Assembly: GCA_030263475.1 (NCBI GenBank)
Contig: SZPC01000010.1
Coordinates: 1-64,000 of the forward strand
Source of the DNA: OLB4 sp002050165
Lineage (GTDB): Bacteria > Bacteroidota > Ignavibacteria > Tepidaquicellales > Tepidaquicellaceae
Length of the DNA stretch: 64,000 nt
Direction: 5' to 3'
Shown here: positions 36,683-44,137 of the stretch, in pieces
How the letters are laid out: each line of letters begins with the position of its first letter
Numbering within the stretch: position 1 is the stretch's first letter
Position numbers and translations under genes: made by a program
The notes under the pieces: model-generated
Databases searched by the model: none
Told to the model about the DNA's origin: nothing
The model's input: only the letters and a program-made list of their open reading frames with translations

Positions 36683-37003
36683 AGATTTTCCTTTAAAACC
36701 GTATCAATACGCTACCCCGACAGGTAATAATACGATACAAATTTTCCGGTTTTCTTTTTCGAGCCCGTACGTCACATCACTGTGGATAGTATTGCAGAAT
36801 GTGTATGTTGAGTCACAATAAATTTCAACATCTCAATTTTGTATTTGCAATATTAAATAGTTCCGGGATGTTTATATATTTTGATCGTTTCGTATAAGCG
36901 AATTATACACTATTAATTTCTATAAGATAAAATTCCGGGAAGGGGTAAATATTTTTCTCAGTCGGAACTGATCGGGTCTTAGCAATTACCGTATATCCGG
37001 AAT
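36683..37003. other. non-coding spacer between the DUF2249 gene and ric
   Basis: About 320 bp of AT-rich DNA lie between the first DUF2249 stop and the second operator block. I see no ORF with protein-like composition, and no continuation of the RIC frame after the first copy stops. No strong hairpin terminator is visible. A short GTCGGAACTGATCGGGTC stretch near 36961-36977 may fold weakly. The first gene is therefore probably transcribed on its own promoter and ends here, with ric using the second promoter. Confidence 0.5.
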
Positions 37004-37023
37004 AAAAGACTAAATAGACTTTT
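37004..37023 (+). promoter_or_regulatory. inverted-repeat operator, copy 2 (candidate Rrf2 site)
   Basis: This is a 20-bp palindrome identical to that at 36387-36406, within the second copy of the 33-nt block (37001-37033). It lies 50 nt before the ric start codon and 14 nt before a TAnnTTTG element. The block is 33/33 identical between the copies while the adjoining coding sequence is about 80% identical, which argues for selection on a binding site. Confidence 0.72.
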
Positions 37024-37037
37024 ATTTTTAAAAATCT

Positions 37038-37045
37038 TAACTTTG
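37038..37045 (+). promoter_or_regulatory. -7 promoter element, Bacteroidota type
   Basis: TAACTTTG fits TAnnTTTG and sits at the same distance from the inverted repeat as in copy 1. It would drive ric and the genes behind it. Confidence 0.65.
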
Positions 37046-37072
37046 TACTGAAACTTAAACTTAAAACACAAT

Positions 37073-38017
37073 ATGGAAACATTAGATGTAACGAAGATTG
37101 AACCGAGGTTAAAGCATCCTACAATCTTCGATAAATTTGACGCGCTTTCAGGCGGTGAAGCATTTATAATACATAACGATCACGATCCTAAGCCGCTTTA
37201 TTATCAATTACTGGGCGAGCGGGGACAAACCTTTAGCTGGGAATATCTACAAGAAGGTCCCGAAGTTTGGGAAGTTAAATTATCAAAACTTGGGGAAGGT
37301 GAGAGACCGGCAACAGTTGGTGAACTTGCAGCTTCGGATATAAGGAAAGCAGAAGTCTTCAGAAAGTTCGGTCTGGATTTTTGCTGCGGTGGAAATAAAA
37401 CTCTGGCAGAGGCGTGTCAGGAGCAGGGAATAAGCGCAATGGAAGTTGAATCAGCAATGTCGGAACTGGAGAATACGGAAGCACCTGCGTCACAGGATTT
37501 CAATAATTGGGAACTCGATTTTCTTGCTGACTATATTGTAAACACTCATCACAGGTATGTTAACGATACATTACCGATACTGAATGAAATCAGCGCAAAA
37601 GTTGCAAGCGTTCACGGTGTCGCTCATCCGGAAGTTGTTGAAATTGCAAATTTATTTAAAGGCGTCGAAAATGAATTACTGAGCCATATGCCGAAAGAAG
37701 AACAAATTTTATTTCCATACATAAAAGAGATGGTTACAGCAAAGCGCGATAACCAAGCTCCACCGCCCGCAGCGTTCGGTTCAATTGAAAACCCAATCAG
37801 GATGATGGAAGCTGAACACACCTCAACGGGCGATAACATGAAGAAAATCCGCGAACTGAGCGGAAACTTTGTTCCACCGGAAGACGCTTGTGCATCATAC
37901 ACTTATTTATACAACAAGCTCGAAGAGTTCGAGAAAGATCTGCATCAGCACATCCATCTCGAAAACAATATTCTTTTTCCAAAATCAATAAAGTTGGAAA
38001 AAGAATCACAGGGTTGA
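37073..38017 (+). CDS. ric: RIC-type di-iron protein: DUF2249 + ScdA_N + hemerythrin HHE
   Basis: This protein repairs iron-sulfur clusters damaged by nitric oxide or peroxide (YtfE/ScdA/RIC family), and it is cytosolic. The 314 residues comprise a DUF2249 domain (1-74), a ScdA N-terminal domain (about 78-135, with FGLDFCCGGNKTLAEA and the C104-C105 pair), and a hemerythrin-like di-iron domain (about 148-306). Likely iron ligands are H159/H160, H205 with E209/E210, H249 and H291-H295 with E297 (HMPKEEQILFP, EAEHTSTG, HIHLENNILFP). The N-terminal DUF2249 fusion is not part of the E. coli form, which is about 220 residues. The CopD-like gene begins 1 nt after the stop. It probably leads the operon to the Rrf2 regulator. 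Confidence 0.9.
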   Translation: METLDVTKIEPRLKHPTIFDKFDALSGGEAFIIHNDHDPKPLYYQLLGERGQTFSWEYLQEGPEVWEVKLSKLGEGERPATVGELAASDIRKAEVFRKFGLDFCCGGNKTLAEACQEQGISAMEVESAMSELENTEAPASQDFNNWELDFLADYIVNTHHRYVNDTLPILNEISAKVASVHGVAHPEVVEIANLFKGVENELLSHMPKEEQILFPYIKEMVTAKRDNQAPPPAAFGSIENPIRMMEAEHTSTGDNMKKIRELSGNFVPPEDACASYTYLYNKLEEFEKDLHQHIHLENNILFPKSIKLEKESQG

Positions 38018-38018
38018 T

Positions 38019-38501
38019 ATGGGAGTGTACTATGTATTATCAGTTTATCTCCATATAGTACTTGCGGCATTTTGGATAGGTGGTATGCTTTTCCTGCCGC
38101 TTGTACTATTACCCTCAATTAAGAACAACCCAACAAGAGTTGAACTTTTATATAAAACAGGTTTAACATTCCGTTTTTTTGGCTGGATGTCGCTCGGAGG
38201 ATTGCTGGTCACGGGCTTGCTCAATATGTATGCGAAAGGGATACCTTTTTCGTTGGAATTTCTCGCAGGTAACTCTTTCGGCAGAGTACTGGGTATAAAA
38301 ATTGTACTGTTTGTCGTAATGCTTTTGATTGCCGGGATACATGATTTTTATGTAGGCGAACGGGCTATCATGCAAATGAAAGAATCTGAAAAGAAACGTC
38401 TGAAACAATTTGCAAAGTGGTCAGGGAGGATAAATTTGTTACTAGCCTTGGCAATAGCATTCCTCGGTGTTGCCTTCTCGAGAGGTTTAAGAGTTTTTTA
38501 A
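38019..38501 (+). CDS. CopD-like four-helix membrane protein
   Basis: This 160-residue protein has four membrane helices, with the pattern YVLSVYLHIVLAAFWIGGM at the start (histidine near residue 12). LGIKIVLFVVMLLIAGIHDFYVG in the third helix is the other likely heme or metal-ligand histidine region. This resembles the CopD/DUF2269-type di-histidine membrane proteins. Placed between ric and DUF2249 genes, it could shuttle electrons or bind heme near a nitrosative-stress system. That role is inference. Confidence 0.75.
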   Translation: MGVYYVLSVYLHIVLAAFWIGGMLFLPLVLLPSIKNNPTRVELLYKTGLTFRFFGWMSLGGLLVTGLLNMYAKGIPFSLEFLAGNSFGRVLGIKIVLFVVMLLIAGIHDFYVGERAIMQMKESEKKRLKQFAKWSGRINLLLALAIAFLGVAFSRGLRVF

Positions 38502-38539
38502 GGTATATAATCATATATTAACATGTGGAGAAATTTATT

Positions 38540-39361
38540 ATGAAAGTTACACGAAGAACGAAAATTTCGGAAATTATTAAACATGATAAGAATGCGATAG
38601 AGGCAATCATATCAGTAAATTCACATTTTGAGAAACTTAGAAACCCCATTCTAAGAAAAGTTCTCGCACCAAGGGTTACAATTGAAGATGCAGCAAGAAT
38701 TGGAAAATGCAAGGTGAATGACCTTTTTTCCGCGCTCTCAAAAATTGGTTTTGAAACGGAGCACATTTCTTCGGATAATACTGAATCAGTCGTACAAGAT
38801 AGTAAAAGAATTTCCGAAGCAAGAAATGGGGGAAAAATTAAAAAACTTGATGTAAGACCAATCCTCAGCGGCGGCGCTGATCCCTTTACGGATATAATGA
38901 AGGAATTGAAAACTGTCCCTGAAGGATACGCTCTTGAAGTAATAAATACTTTTGAACCGACACCGCTTATAAAAATCCTCGAGAAAAAGGGATACGAAAG
39001 TATGGTTGTTACAGAAGGGGATGTGGTTAGAACTTATTTCCTGAAAACCGGCGACTCAACCGAAACAGAAAAAGGCAACGACAGCAATTTTGAACTTCAA
39101 AAAGTTACAATTAATGAGCTAGATTCCGCACGGGATAAATTCGCTCAGAAAGTTCGGGAAGTTGATGTCAGAAATTTAGAGATGCCTTTACCAATGGTTA
39201 CCATTCTTGGTGAGTTGGAAGAACTTCCCGATGATTACGCATTATACGTGCACCACAAGAAAATCCCACAATATTTATTGCCTGAATTAAAAGATAGAGG
39301 ATTTAAATCCATTGCGGCGGAAATAGACGAAGGTAATGTAAAAATGTTAATCCACAGGTAA
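38540..39361 (+). CDS. DUF1858 / DUF2249 multi-domain protein
   Basis: I choose the ATG at 38540, with GGAG 9 nt upstream, giving 273 residues. A GTG at 38525 is open but overlaps that ribosome-binding site. Residues 1-70 resemble the DUF1858/ScdA_N-like helical domain (RRTKISEIIKHDKNAIEAI, VTIEDAARIGKCKVNDLFSA). Residues about 97-170 are a DUF2249 domain (LDVRPILSGGADPFTDIM, PEGYALEVINTFEPTPLI). Residues about 210-273 are a second, divergent DUF2249 (MVTILGELEELPDDYALYVH). With the ric and free-standing copies, this makes four DUF2249 domains in about 3 kb. It is cytosolic, with unknown biochemistry. The next gene starts immediately after its stop. Confidence 0.8.
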   Translation: MKVTRRTKISEIIKHDKNAIEAIISVNSHFEKLRNPILRKVLAPRVTIEDAARIGKCKVNDLFSALSKIGFETEHISSDNTESVVQDSKRISEARNGGKIKKLDVRPILSGGADPFTDIMKELKTVPEGYALEVINTFEPTPLIKILEKKGYESMVVTEGDVVRTYFLKTGDSTETEKGNDSNFELQKVTINELDSARDKFAQKVREVDVRNLEMPLPMVTILGELEELPDDYALYVHHKKIPQYLLPELKDRGFKSIAAEIDEGNVKMLIHR

Positions 39362-40645
39362 ATGCAGCAGTTAGCAAGCCAAAACGCTCCTTCACCGGGA
39401 GTTGTCGTTCCACATTTTATTTTCGGGGCTGTAGTCTGGCTTTGTGTAACAATTTTAATTATCTTTTTTCCAGGAGCATTCGTTCAACACTACTTTAATC
39501 CACGACTTCTATCTATTACTCATTTGCTGGCACTCGGATGGATTACGATGATTATCTTCGGCGCCTTATATCAACTCGTACCTGTAATACTCGAAATAAA
39601 ACTTTTCAGTGAAAAATTGTCTGTTACTTCATTTGTCTCACTTGCAATTGGATGTATCCTGATAAGTGTTTCATTCTGGAAATTTCAATTTAGCGGAATG
39701 ATGCACGCCGGAGCAACATTTGCAGTAATTGCAGTTTCTCTGTTTGCAGTTAATATTTTCGCTACCGCGCGTAATTCAGCAAAAAAAACAATCGAGCGGA
39801 AATTTATCCTTACTTCAGTCGTCTGGCTGGTTTTCACGGTTTCCGCGGGTATGACGCTCGCAATAAATTTATCTTCACCATTTCTTGAAGTTTCACATCT
39901 TGAATTGTTGAAACTCCACGCTCATGCAGGTATAGTCGGATGGTTTATGCAATTGATAATCGGTGTCTCTAGTAAGCTCATTCCCATGTTTATCGTATCG
40001 CATCACCTCAATGAAAATAAACTGAGAATTTCATATTACCTGATTAATATTGGATTGTTGTCGTTCATAATTTCACTTTTCCTTGAATATACACCCGGTG
40101 TTTTATTTGGCGTCATACTTGTAGTTGCTGGAATCTCATTCTTTCTTTCATTTGTATATGAAGCCTATAAAAAAAGGGTTAAAAGAAATCTTGATCTCGG
40201 TATGAAGCAATCAATGATTGCATTTTTAATGTTACTTATTCCGGTATTACTATCACTGGTATTTGTATCGGAGTTATGGGATACAGGAAAGTTAACAATT
40301 CCGCTCGCTGTAGCGTATGGAAGCACAATATTTATTGGATTTATAACTTCACTTATTATGGGACAGACATATAAAACTTTACCCTTTATAATCTGGCTTA
40401 AGGTATACCGAGGCAAGGTAGGGAAAGGTAAACTCCCCTTTCCTAAAGATCTCTATTCGGAGAAACTTGCTGATTTTCAACTCTGGACATTTATCCCGGG
40501 TTTCGCTACACTGATTGTGGGAATTATTTTATTAAATAAAATTATAGTTACCATAAGCGGTATATTACTGCTGATATCAGTTTCAATTTATTTTTTTAAC
40601 TTAATGAAGATTATTCTTCACAAACCGATAACACTTCATGAATAA
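39362..40645 (+). CDS. polytopic His-rich membrane protein (NnrS / heme-copper-oxidase-subunit-I-like)
   Basis: This 427-residue protein has about 12 membrane helices. Histidines lie inside or at the ends of helices: H18, H54 (SITHLLALGWITMIIFGALY), H115, H179, and H186 with H188 (KLHAHAGIVGWFMQLIIGVS). The spacing recalls heme-binding subunits of heme-copper/NO reductases and the NO-linked NnrS family, but it lacks the full oxidase ligand set and is shorter than catalytic subunits. It lies head-to-tail between a DUF2249 protein and a DUF59 protein, overlapping the latter by 8 nt. Possible roles are NO or heme sensing, NO reduction, or metal export. I cannot decide between them from sequence. 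Confidence 0.65.
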   Translation: MQQLASQNAPSPGVVVPHFIFGAVVWLCVTILIIFFPGAFVQHYFNPRLLSITHLLALGWITMIIFGALYQLVPVILEIKLFSEKLSVTSFVSLAIGCILISVSFWKFQFSGMMHAGATFAVIAVSLFAVNIFATARNSAKKTIERKFILTSVVWLVFTVSAGMTLAINLSSPFLEVSHLELLKLHAHAGIVGWFMQLIIGVSSKLIPMFIVSHHLNENKLRISYYLINIGLLSFIISLFLEYTPGVLFGVILVVAGISFFLSFVYEAYKKRVKRNLDLGMKQSMIAFLMLLIPVLLSLVFVSELWDTGKLTIPLAVAYGSTIFIGFITSLIMGQTYKTLPFIIWLKVYRGKVGKGKLPFPKDLYSEKLADFQLWTFIPGFATLIVGIILLNKIIVTISGILLLISVSIYFFNLMKIILHKPITLHE

Positions 40646-40958
40646 AATATTAACTCCTAAAGAAGAAGAATTACTTAAAGCCCTGAAAGATGTTATTGAT
40701 CCCGAACTAATGGTAAACATCGTCGATCTTGGTTTAGTTTATGATCTTACTATAGACGAAGAAAAGAGAACGGTAAACATCGATCTAACTTTGACATCTC
40801 CCGGTTGTCCGCTCGGGGATATGATAACCGAAGATACGAGACAGATGACCGATTCGGTTCTGCCAGGATACGAAATTGATATTAAACTCGTCTGGAACCC
40901 GCCGTGGTCATTTGAAATGATGACAGAAGACGGAAGAAATGCATTATACCGAAGGTAA
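40638..40958 (+). CDS. DUF59 / MIP18-family Fe-S maturation protein (SufT/PaaD-like)
   Basis: This 106-residue cytosolic protein has the family patterns DPELMVNIVDLGLVYDL and LTLTSPGCPLGDMITED, with the reactive cysteine in PGCPLGD. Relatives (SufT, MIP18, PaaD) help insert Fe-S clusters into target proteins. Its place in an operon with ric and an Rrf2 regulator fits Fe-S repair. It overlaps the upstream membrane-protein gene by 8 nt and ends 5 nt before the Rrf2 gene. Confidence 0.88.
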   Translation: MNKILTPKEEELLKALKDVIDPELMVNIVDLGLVYDLTIDEEKRTVNIDLTLTSPGCPLGDMITEDTRQMTDSVLPGYEIDIKLVWNPPWSFEMMTEDGRNALYRR

Positions 40959-40963
40959 ACGGA

Positions 40964-41398
40964 ATGCTTTCCCGGAAGTGCAAATATGCAATAAGAGCGG
41001 TACTTTTCCTTTCGGTTGAATGCAAGGATGGTTGCAAGCTCAAAGGTGGAAGGGAAATTTCTGATTCATTAAAATTACCGCACGCTTTTACAGGGAAAAT
41101 TCTTCAGCAGTTAGCACGGCAAAATATCATTTCATCCGCTAAGGGACCGGGTGGCGGATTTTATCTCTCAGATGACAACAGAAAAAAGCCACTCATTAAA
41201 ATTATTGAAGCAATGGGAGATGTTTCAGTTTTCAGCTCCTGTGGTCTCGGGCTTTCAAAATGTTCAGATACTCAACCTTGCCCCATCCACGATTCATTCA
41301 AAACCTGCCGAGATGAATTGCTTCAGTTATTTAGCACAAAAACAATTTCTGACCTGAGCGAAGAAATTGTTAAAAGCAATCTTTCTCTGGTCAGATAA
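40964..41398 (+). CDS. Rrf2-family transcriptional regulator (NsrR/IscR-like)
   Basis: This 144-residue winged-helix regulator has the Rrf2 pattern LSRKCKYAIRAVLFLSVEC at the start, the wing GPGGGFYLSD, and three cysteines at C93, C100 and C106 (SSCGLGLSKCSDTQPCPIH). Their C-x6-C-x5-C spacing agrees with the Fe-S ligands of IscR and NsrR. An NO- or iron-sensitive cluster is therefore likely. It ends the ric operon and is the best candidate for binding the duplicated inverted repeats upstream of the DUF2249 gene and ric, which would give negative autoregulation. Confidence 0.9.
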   Translation: MLSRKCKYAIRAVLFLSVECKDGCKLKGGREISDSLKLPHAFTGKILQQLARQNIISSAKGPGGGFYLSDDNRKKPLIKIIEAMGDVSVFSSCGLGLSKCSDTQPCPIHDSFKTCRDELLQLFSTKTISDLSEEIVKSNLSLVR

Positions 41399-41413
41399 TT
41401 GCCCTGCGCCCAT

Positions 41414-41435
41414 CTCAGTTTAGAAAATTGAGTTT
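41414..41435 (+). terminator. weak hairpin after the Rrf2 gene
   Basis: CTCAGTTT (41414-41421) pairs with AAATTGAG (41425-41432), with one G-U pair and a 3-nt loop, and is followed by only three T residues. It lies 16 nt past the Rrf2 stop. It is a plausible but weak terminator for the ric operon. Confidence 0.3.
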
Positions 41436-41473
41436 GCTCCAAAGATGATAATGATTTTAAAACTCCGCTGTGT

Positions 41474-41926
41474 TCACTCGGCCTGTTCAACGTCAATCTC
41501 GGAGGCTATTTTATATAATTTTCTGATGATGTTGTCAAATCTGATTTTCATTCTCTCTTTTACATGCATAGAGCTGAAGTCCCCGTCATCGAGTGTTAAT
41601 AATGTATCAACATCTGTTATATTCATACGAAAAATCTCTTCATACTCTTTCCTGAGAGAGTCTGATATTGACCAATTTGTTACCGTGTTATGCAGATGAA
41701 TTTCTTTCAGGTATTTTTGGAGTTTTTTACGATGAACTTACGCCTGAAATTGATTTTGAATAGTAAAAGTTTCCTCCCTTAAAATTGAAACATTTGTATT
41801 TAAACGGTAAAGGAAAATCAGTTTATCCTTGTGTGATGTTTCGGAAGAATTGTTACAGCTCAGAGAAACCGAGAATGTCAGGAGAAATACGATTAGAATA
41901 TGTTTTTTGAATTTCGTTAAACTCAA
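41474..41926 (-). pseudogene. small lipoprotein gene broken by one in-frame TAA
   Basis: The minus-strand frame begins with ATG at 41926 and encodes a signal with lipobox-like ending (VFLLTFSVSLSC). It is interrupted by a TAA at 41738-41740 after 62 residues. The same frame stays open after that stop for 87 more codons to a TGA at 41474-41476. The second part is protein-like (HRKKLQKYLKEIHLHNTVTN, then KEYEEIFRMNITDVDTLL, then KERMKIRFDNIIRKLYK). No frameshift is needed to join them. I read this as a lipoprotein of about 150 residues, perhaps resembling the small DUF4296-type lipoproteins of Bacteroidota, inactivated by a single nonsense change. A base error in the assembly would look the same. 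An active truncated 62-residue lipoprotein is less likely. Confidence 0.55.
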
Positions 41927-41965
41927 CGCAATGAATCAATACCTCACGCACAACATAATTAATTG

Positions 41966-41988
41966 ACATTGTTATTAAAAGACAATGT
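41966..41988. promoter_or_regulatory. inverted repeat in the divergent region before enoyl-CoA hydratase
   Basis: ACATTGT (41966-41972) and ACAATGT (41982-41988) form a perfect 7-bp inverted repeat with a 9-nt spacer. It lies about 30 nt before the enoyl-CoA hydratase start and between two divergent genes. A TTGACA hexamer overlaps its left arm. This could be an operator for a TetR-type fatty-acid regulator, but no such regulator is in the window and AT-rich DNA yields such repeats by chance. Confidence 0.35.
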
Positions 41989-42018
41989 TCATAATTTGAT
42001 AATTCAATAAAAATTAAA

Positions 42019-42831
42019 ATGAGCGATAGAAAATATTTAAATATTGAATATAAAAATATCCTCGTATCTGAAATTGAGAACGGGAACGGCTTATCGGTAG
42101 GATTGATAAGATTAAACCGCCCTAAAGCCATGAATGCGCTTAACGTTCCCACAATGGAAGAAGTTGTGACAACATTTGAAAATTTTGACAATGACAGGGA
42201 AATTGGTTGTATCGTAATCACGGGAAACGATAAAGCATTTGCAGCCGGAGCAGATATAAAGGAGATGGCGGAAGAAACGACAATCGGGATGCTTTTGAAA
42301 GATCAGTTTGCCAGATGGGATAGAATCAGGAAAATAAAGAAACCCATAATTGCAGCAGTAAGCGGGTATGCATTAGGGGGTGGATGCGAATTAACCATGA
42401 CCTGTGATATGATCATAGCCGCTGAATCAGCAACGTTTGGGCAACCGGAAATTAACCTTGCTGTAATGCCCGGTGCCGGCGGAACACAACGACTTACCAA
42501 AGCAATTGGAAAAGCGCGTGCTATGGAAATTATCCTTACCGGAAGAATGGTTTCCGCGCAAGAGATGTATGAAGCCGGACTTCTCACTAAAGTTGTACAC
42601 AATGAAATTTACCTCGAAGAAGCAATTGCACTTGCAAAGGATATAGCCTCTAAGCCAGCAATTGCGGTTCAGCTTGCGAAAGAAAGTATATTGAATTCGA
42701 TGGATACTACAATTGAAACGGGTCTCGAATTGGAACGAAAAAATTTCTATATGCTTTTTGCAACTGAAGATAAGTTCGAAGGAATGAATGCATTTATCGA
42801 AAAACGAAGGTCGGATTGGAAACATAAATAA
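42019..42831 (+). CDS. enoyl-CoA hydratase
   Basis: This crotonase-fold enzyme of 270 residues hydrates trans-2-enoyl-CoA in fatty-acid oxidation. The oxyanion-hole segments are AFAAGADIKEM and SGYALGGGCELTMTCD. Both catalytic glutamates are visible, in GGGCEL and in GQPEINLAVMPGAGGTQRLT. It is slightly longer than usual because of a 15-residue N-terminal extension (SDRKYLNIEYKN). It is transcribed alone. Companion activities are hbd at 6.8 kb and the acyl-CoA dehydrogenase at 58.6 kb. Confidence 0.92.
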   Translation: MSDRKYLNIEYKNILVSEIENGNGLSVGLIRLNRPKAMNALNVPTMEEVVTTFENFDNDREIGCIVITGNDKAFAAGADIKEMAEETTIGMLLKDQFARWDRIRKIKKPIIAAVSGYALGGGCELTMTCDMIIAAESATFGQPEINLAVMPGAGGTQRLTKAIGKARAMEIILTGRMVSAQEMYEAGLLTKVVHNEIYLEEAIALAKDIASKPAIAVQLAKESILNSMDTTIETGLELERKNFYMLFATEDKFEGMNAFIEKRRSDWKHK

Positions 42832-42943
42832 ACTCTCAAAATTATTTACAGGTATATTATCACAAATGCAAATAAATAAAATTATACGTTGAAGTCATTT
42901 GCATTCCATGAACTATAATTAACAAAATATTTCAGAAAAATAA

Positions 42944-44137
42944 ATGAGACGGGAGCTCGAACAAAAAATTATTGCACGGGAAATGTCAGCCATTAAAGAA
43001 TTCAATGTGCTCGACAATGAATCGGTAAAAAAAACCCGGCTGTCAGTCTTTTCAAAAAGGTTCATCATAAATCTGCCTCAACCAGTAATTGAAAGAAAAG
43101 ATTTCCAAAGCGTAATTACAGATTCCGTTCATTTGTTAATTAATTATTCAATCATTCCTTGCGCTACATTGATAGGGGAACTGTTCGGAGATCTGGATTC
43201 CCGGCAGAGCCTCGTTGTCGCTAAGAAACTCTCACTGTTCAGATTCTATAAATATTACCCTGATTCCATAATTAATTTTATTAAAGCGGAAGATAAAGTA
43301 GTGCTTCGCAAAACCGAAGTAAGCGAACTGTTAAAAGAAACCAACTCTGCACTTCTGAAAAAGTTCTCATCAAACATTACCGGTATTAAAATCAAAAACC
43401 TTTTCGTTCAGATTTTCAAATTGAAATATGTTGTTGAAGAGAAGATTAACCTTGATTCCACAATTTCAAAAGAGTTCATTAAAGATTTTTTGACGGATAA
43501 GAATTATATCGGCTTATTAGGAAAGGTAAATTCAATTCCGGAAAATTCTTTAGGTGAGGTTTCACTGAAAGACCTGATAAAATATTTAACCGGTAAAAAT
43601 ATAAGTAAATCTGATTCAGTGAATGAAGATATAAATGAATCTGTGATTTTAACTGTCGCAAATGACGATTTATTACAGGATAAATCTACACAAATTATCA
43701 ATGTTGAATTTGAAAATGAAATTCCGACAAAAGATGTCAAGACGGAGCTAATTGTAAATGAAGATACAACCGAAGAAAAAGTTGTATTAGATCTCGCTTC
43801 TGATGAAATTTACTACTCAGATGAATTATCGGATGCAGCGAATGACGAAAAATTATTCCCGACTGAGATAATAAAAGAGACGGTTATAGAAACCGGTGCC
43901 GGTGAGTTGAAGAGATTGTTCAGACCGTACGAGTTGAAAGCAATTTGTAAAAAGTTATTTGATAACAATAAAAGTGAATTGTTTACATTCCTAGGAGGAT
44001 TGGAATCGTGTAATTCATGGGAAGATGTTGCATCCAATCTTAAAACACATTTTATGGAAAACGATGTTGATCCGTACGATGATGATGTGCTCCTGTTTGT
44101 TGACGTACTTCAGGAGCACTTTACCAAATATTATTAG
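42944..44137 (+). CDS. 397-residue protein with acidic linker, unrecognised
   Basis: I do not recognise this protein. It has no signal peptide or membrane helix. Residues 1-215 look helical and moderately basic (for example LERKDFQS-like segments and IGELFGDLDSRQSLVVAKKL). Residues about 216-310 are a long acidic, Ser/Thr/Asp/Glu-rich linker (VNEDTTEEKVVLDLASDE). Residues about 315-397 form a second helical region (RLFRPYELKAICKKLFDNNK to LQEHFTKYY). The layout of two helical domains joined by an acidic linker suggests a scaffold or regulatory protein. The stop overlaps that of the convergent TonB-dependent receptor gene by 4 nt. Confidence 0.7.
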   Translation: MRRELEQKIIAREMSAIKEFNVLDNESVKKTRLSVFSKRFIINLPQPVIERKDFQSVITDSVHLLINYSIIPCATLIGELFGDLDSRQSLVVAKKLSLFRFYKYYPDSIINFIKAEDKVVLRKTEVSELLKETNSALLKKFSSNITGIKIKNLFVQIFKLKYVVEEKINLDSTISKEFIKDFLTDKNYIGLLGKVNSIPENSLGEVSLKDLIKYLTGKNISKSDSVNEDINESVILTVANDDLLQDKSTQIINVEFENEIPTKDVKTELIVNEDTTEEKVVLDLASDEIYYSDELSDAANDEKLFPTEIIKETVIETGAGELKRLFRPYELKAICKKLFDNNKSELFTFLGGLESCNSWEDVASNLKTHFMENDVDPYDDDVLLFVDVLQEHFTKYY

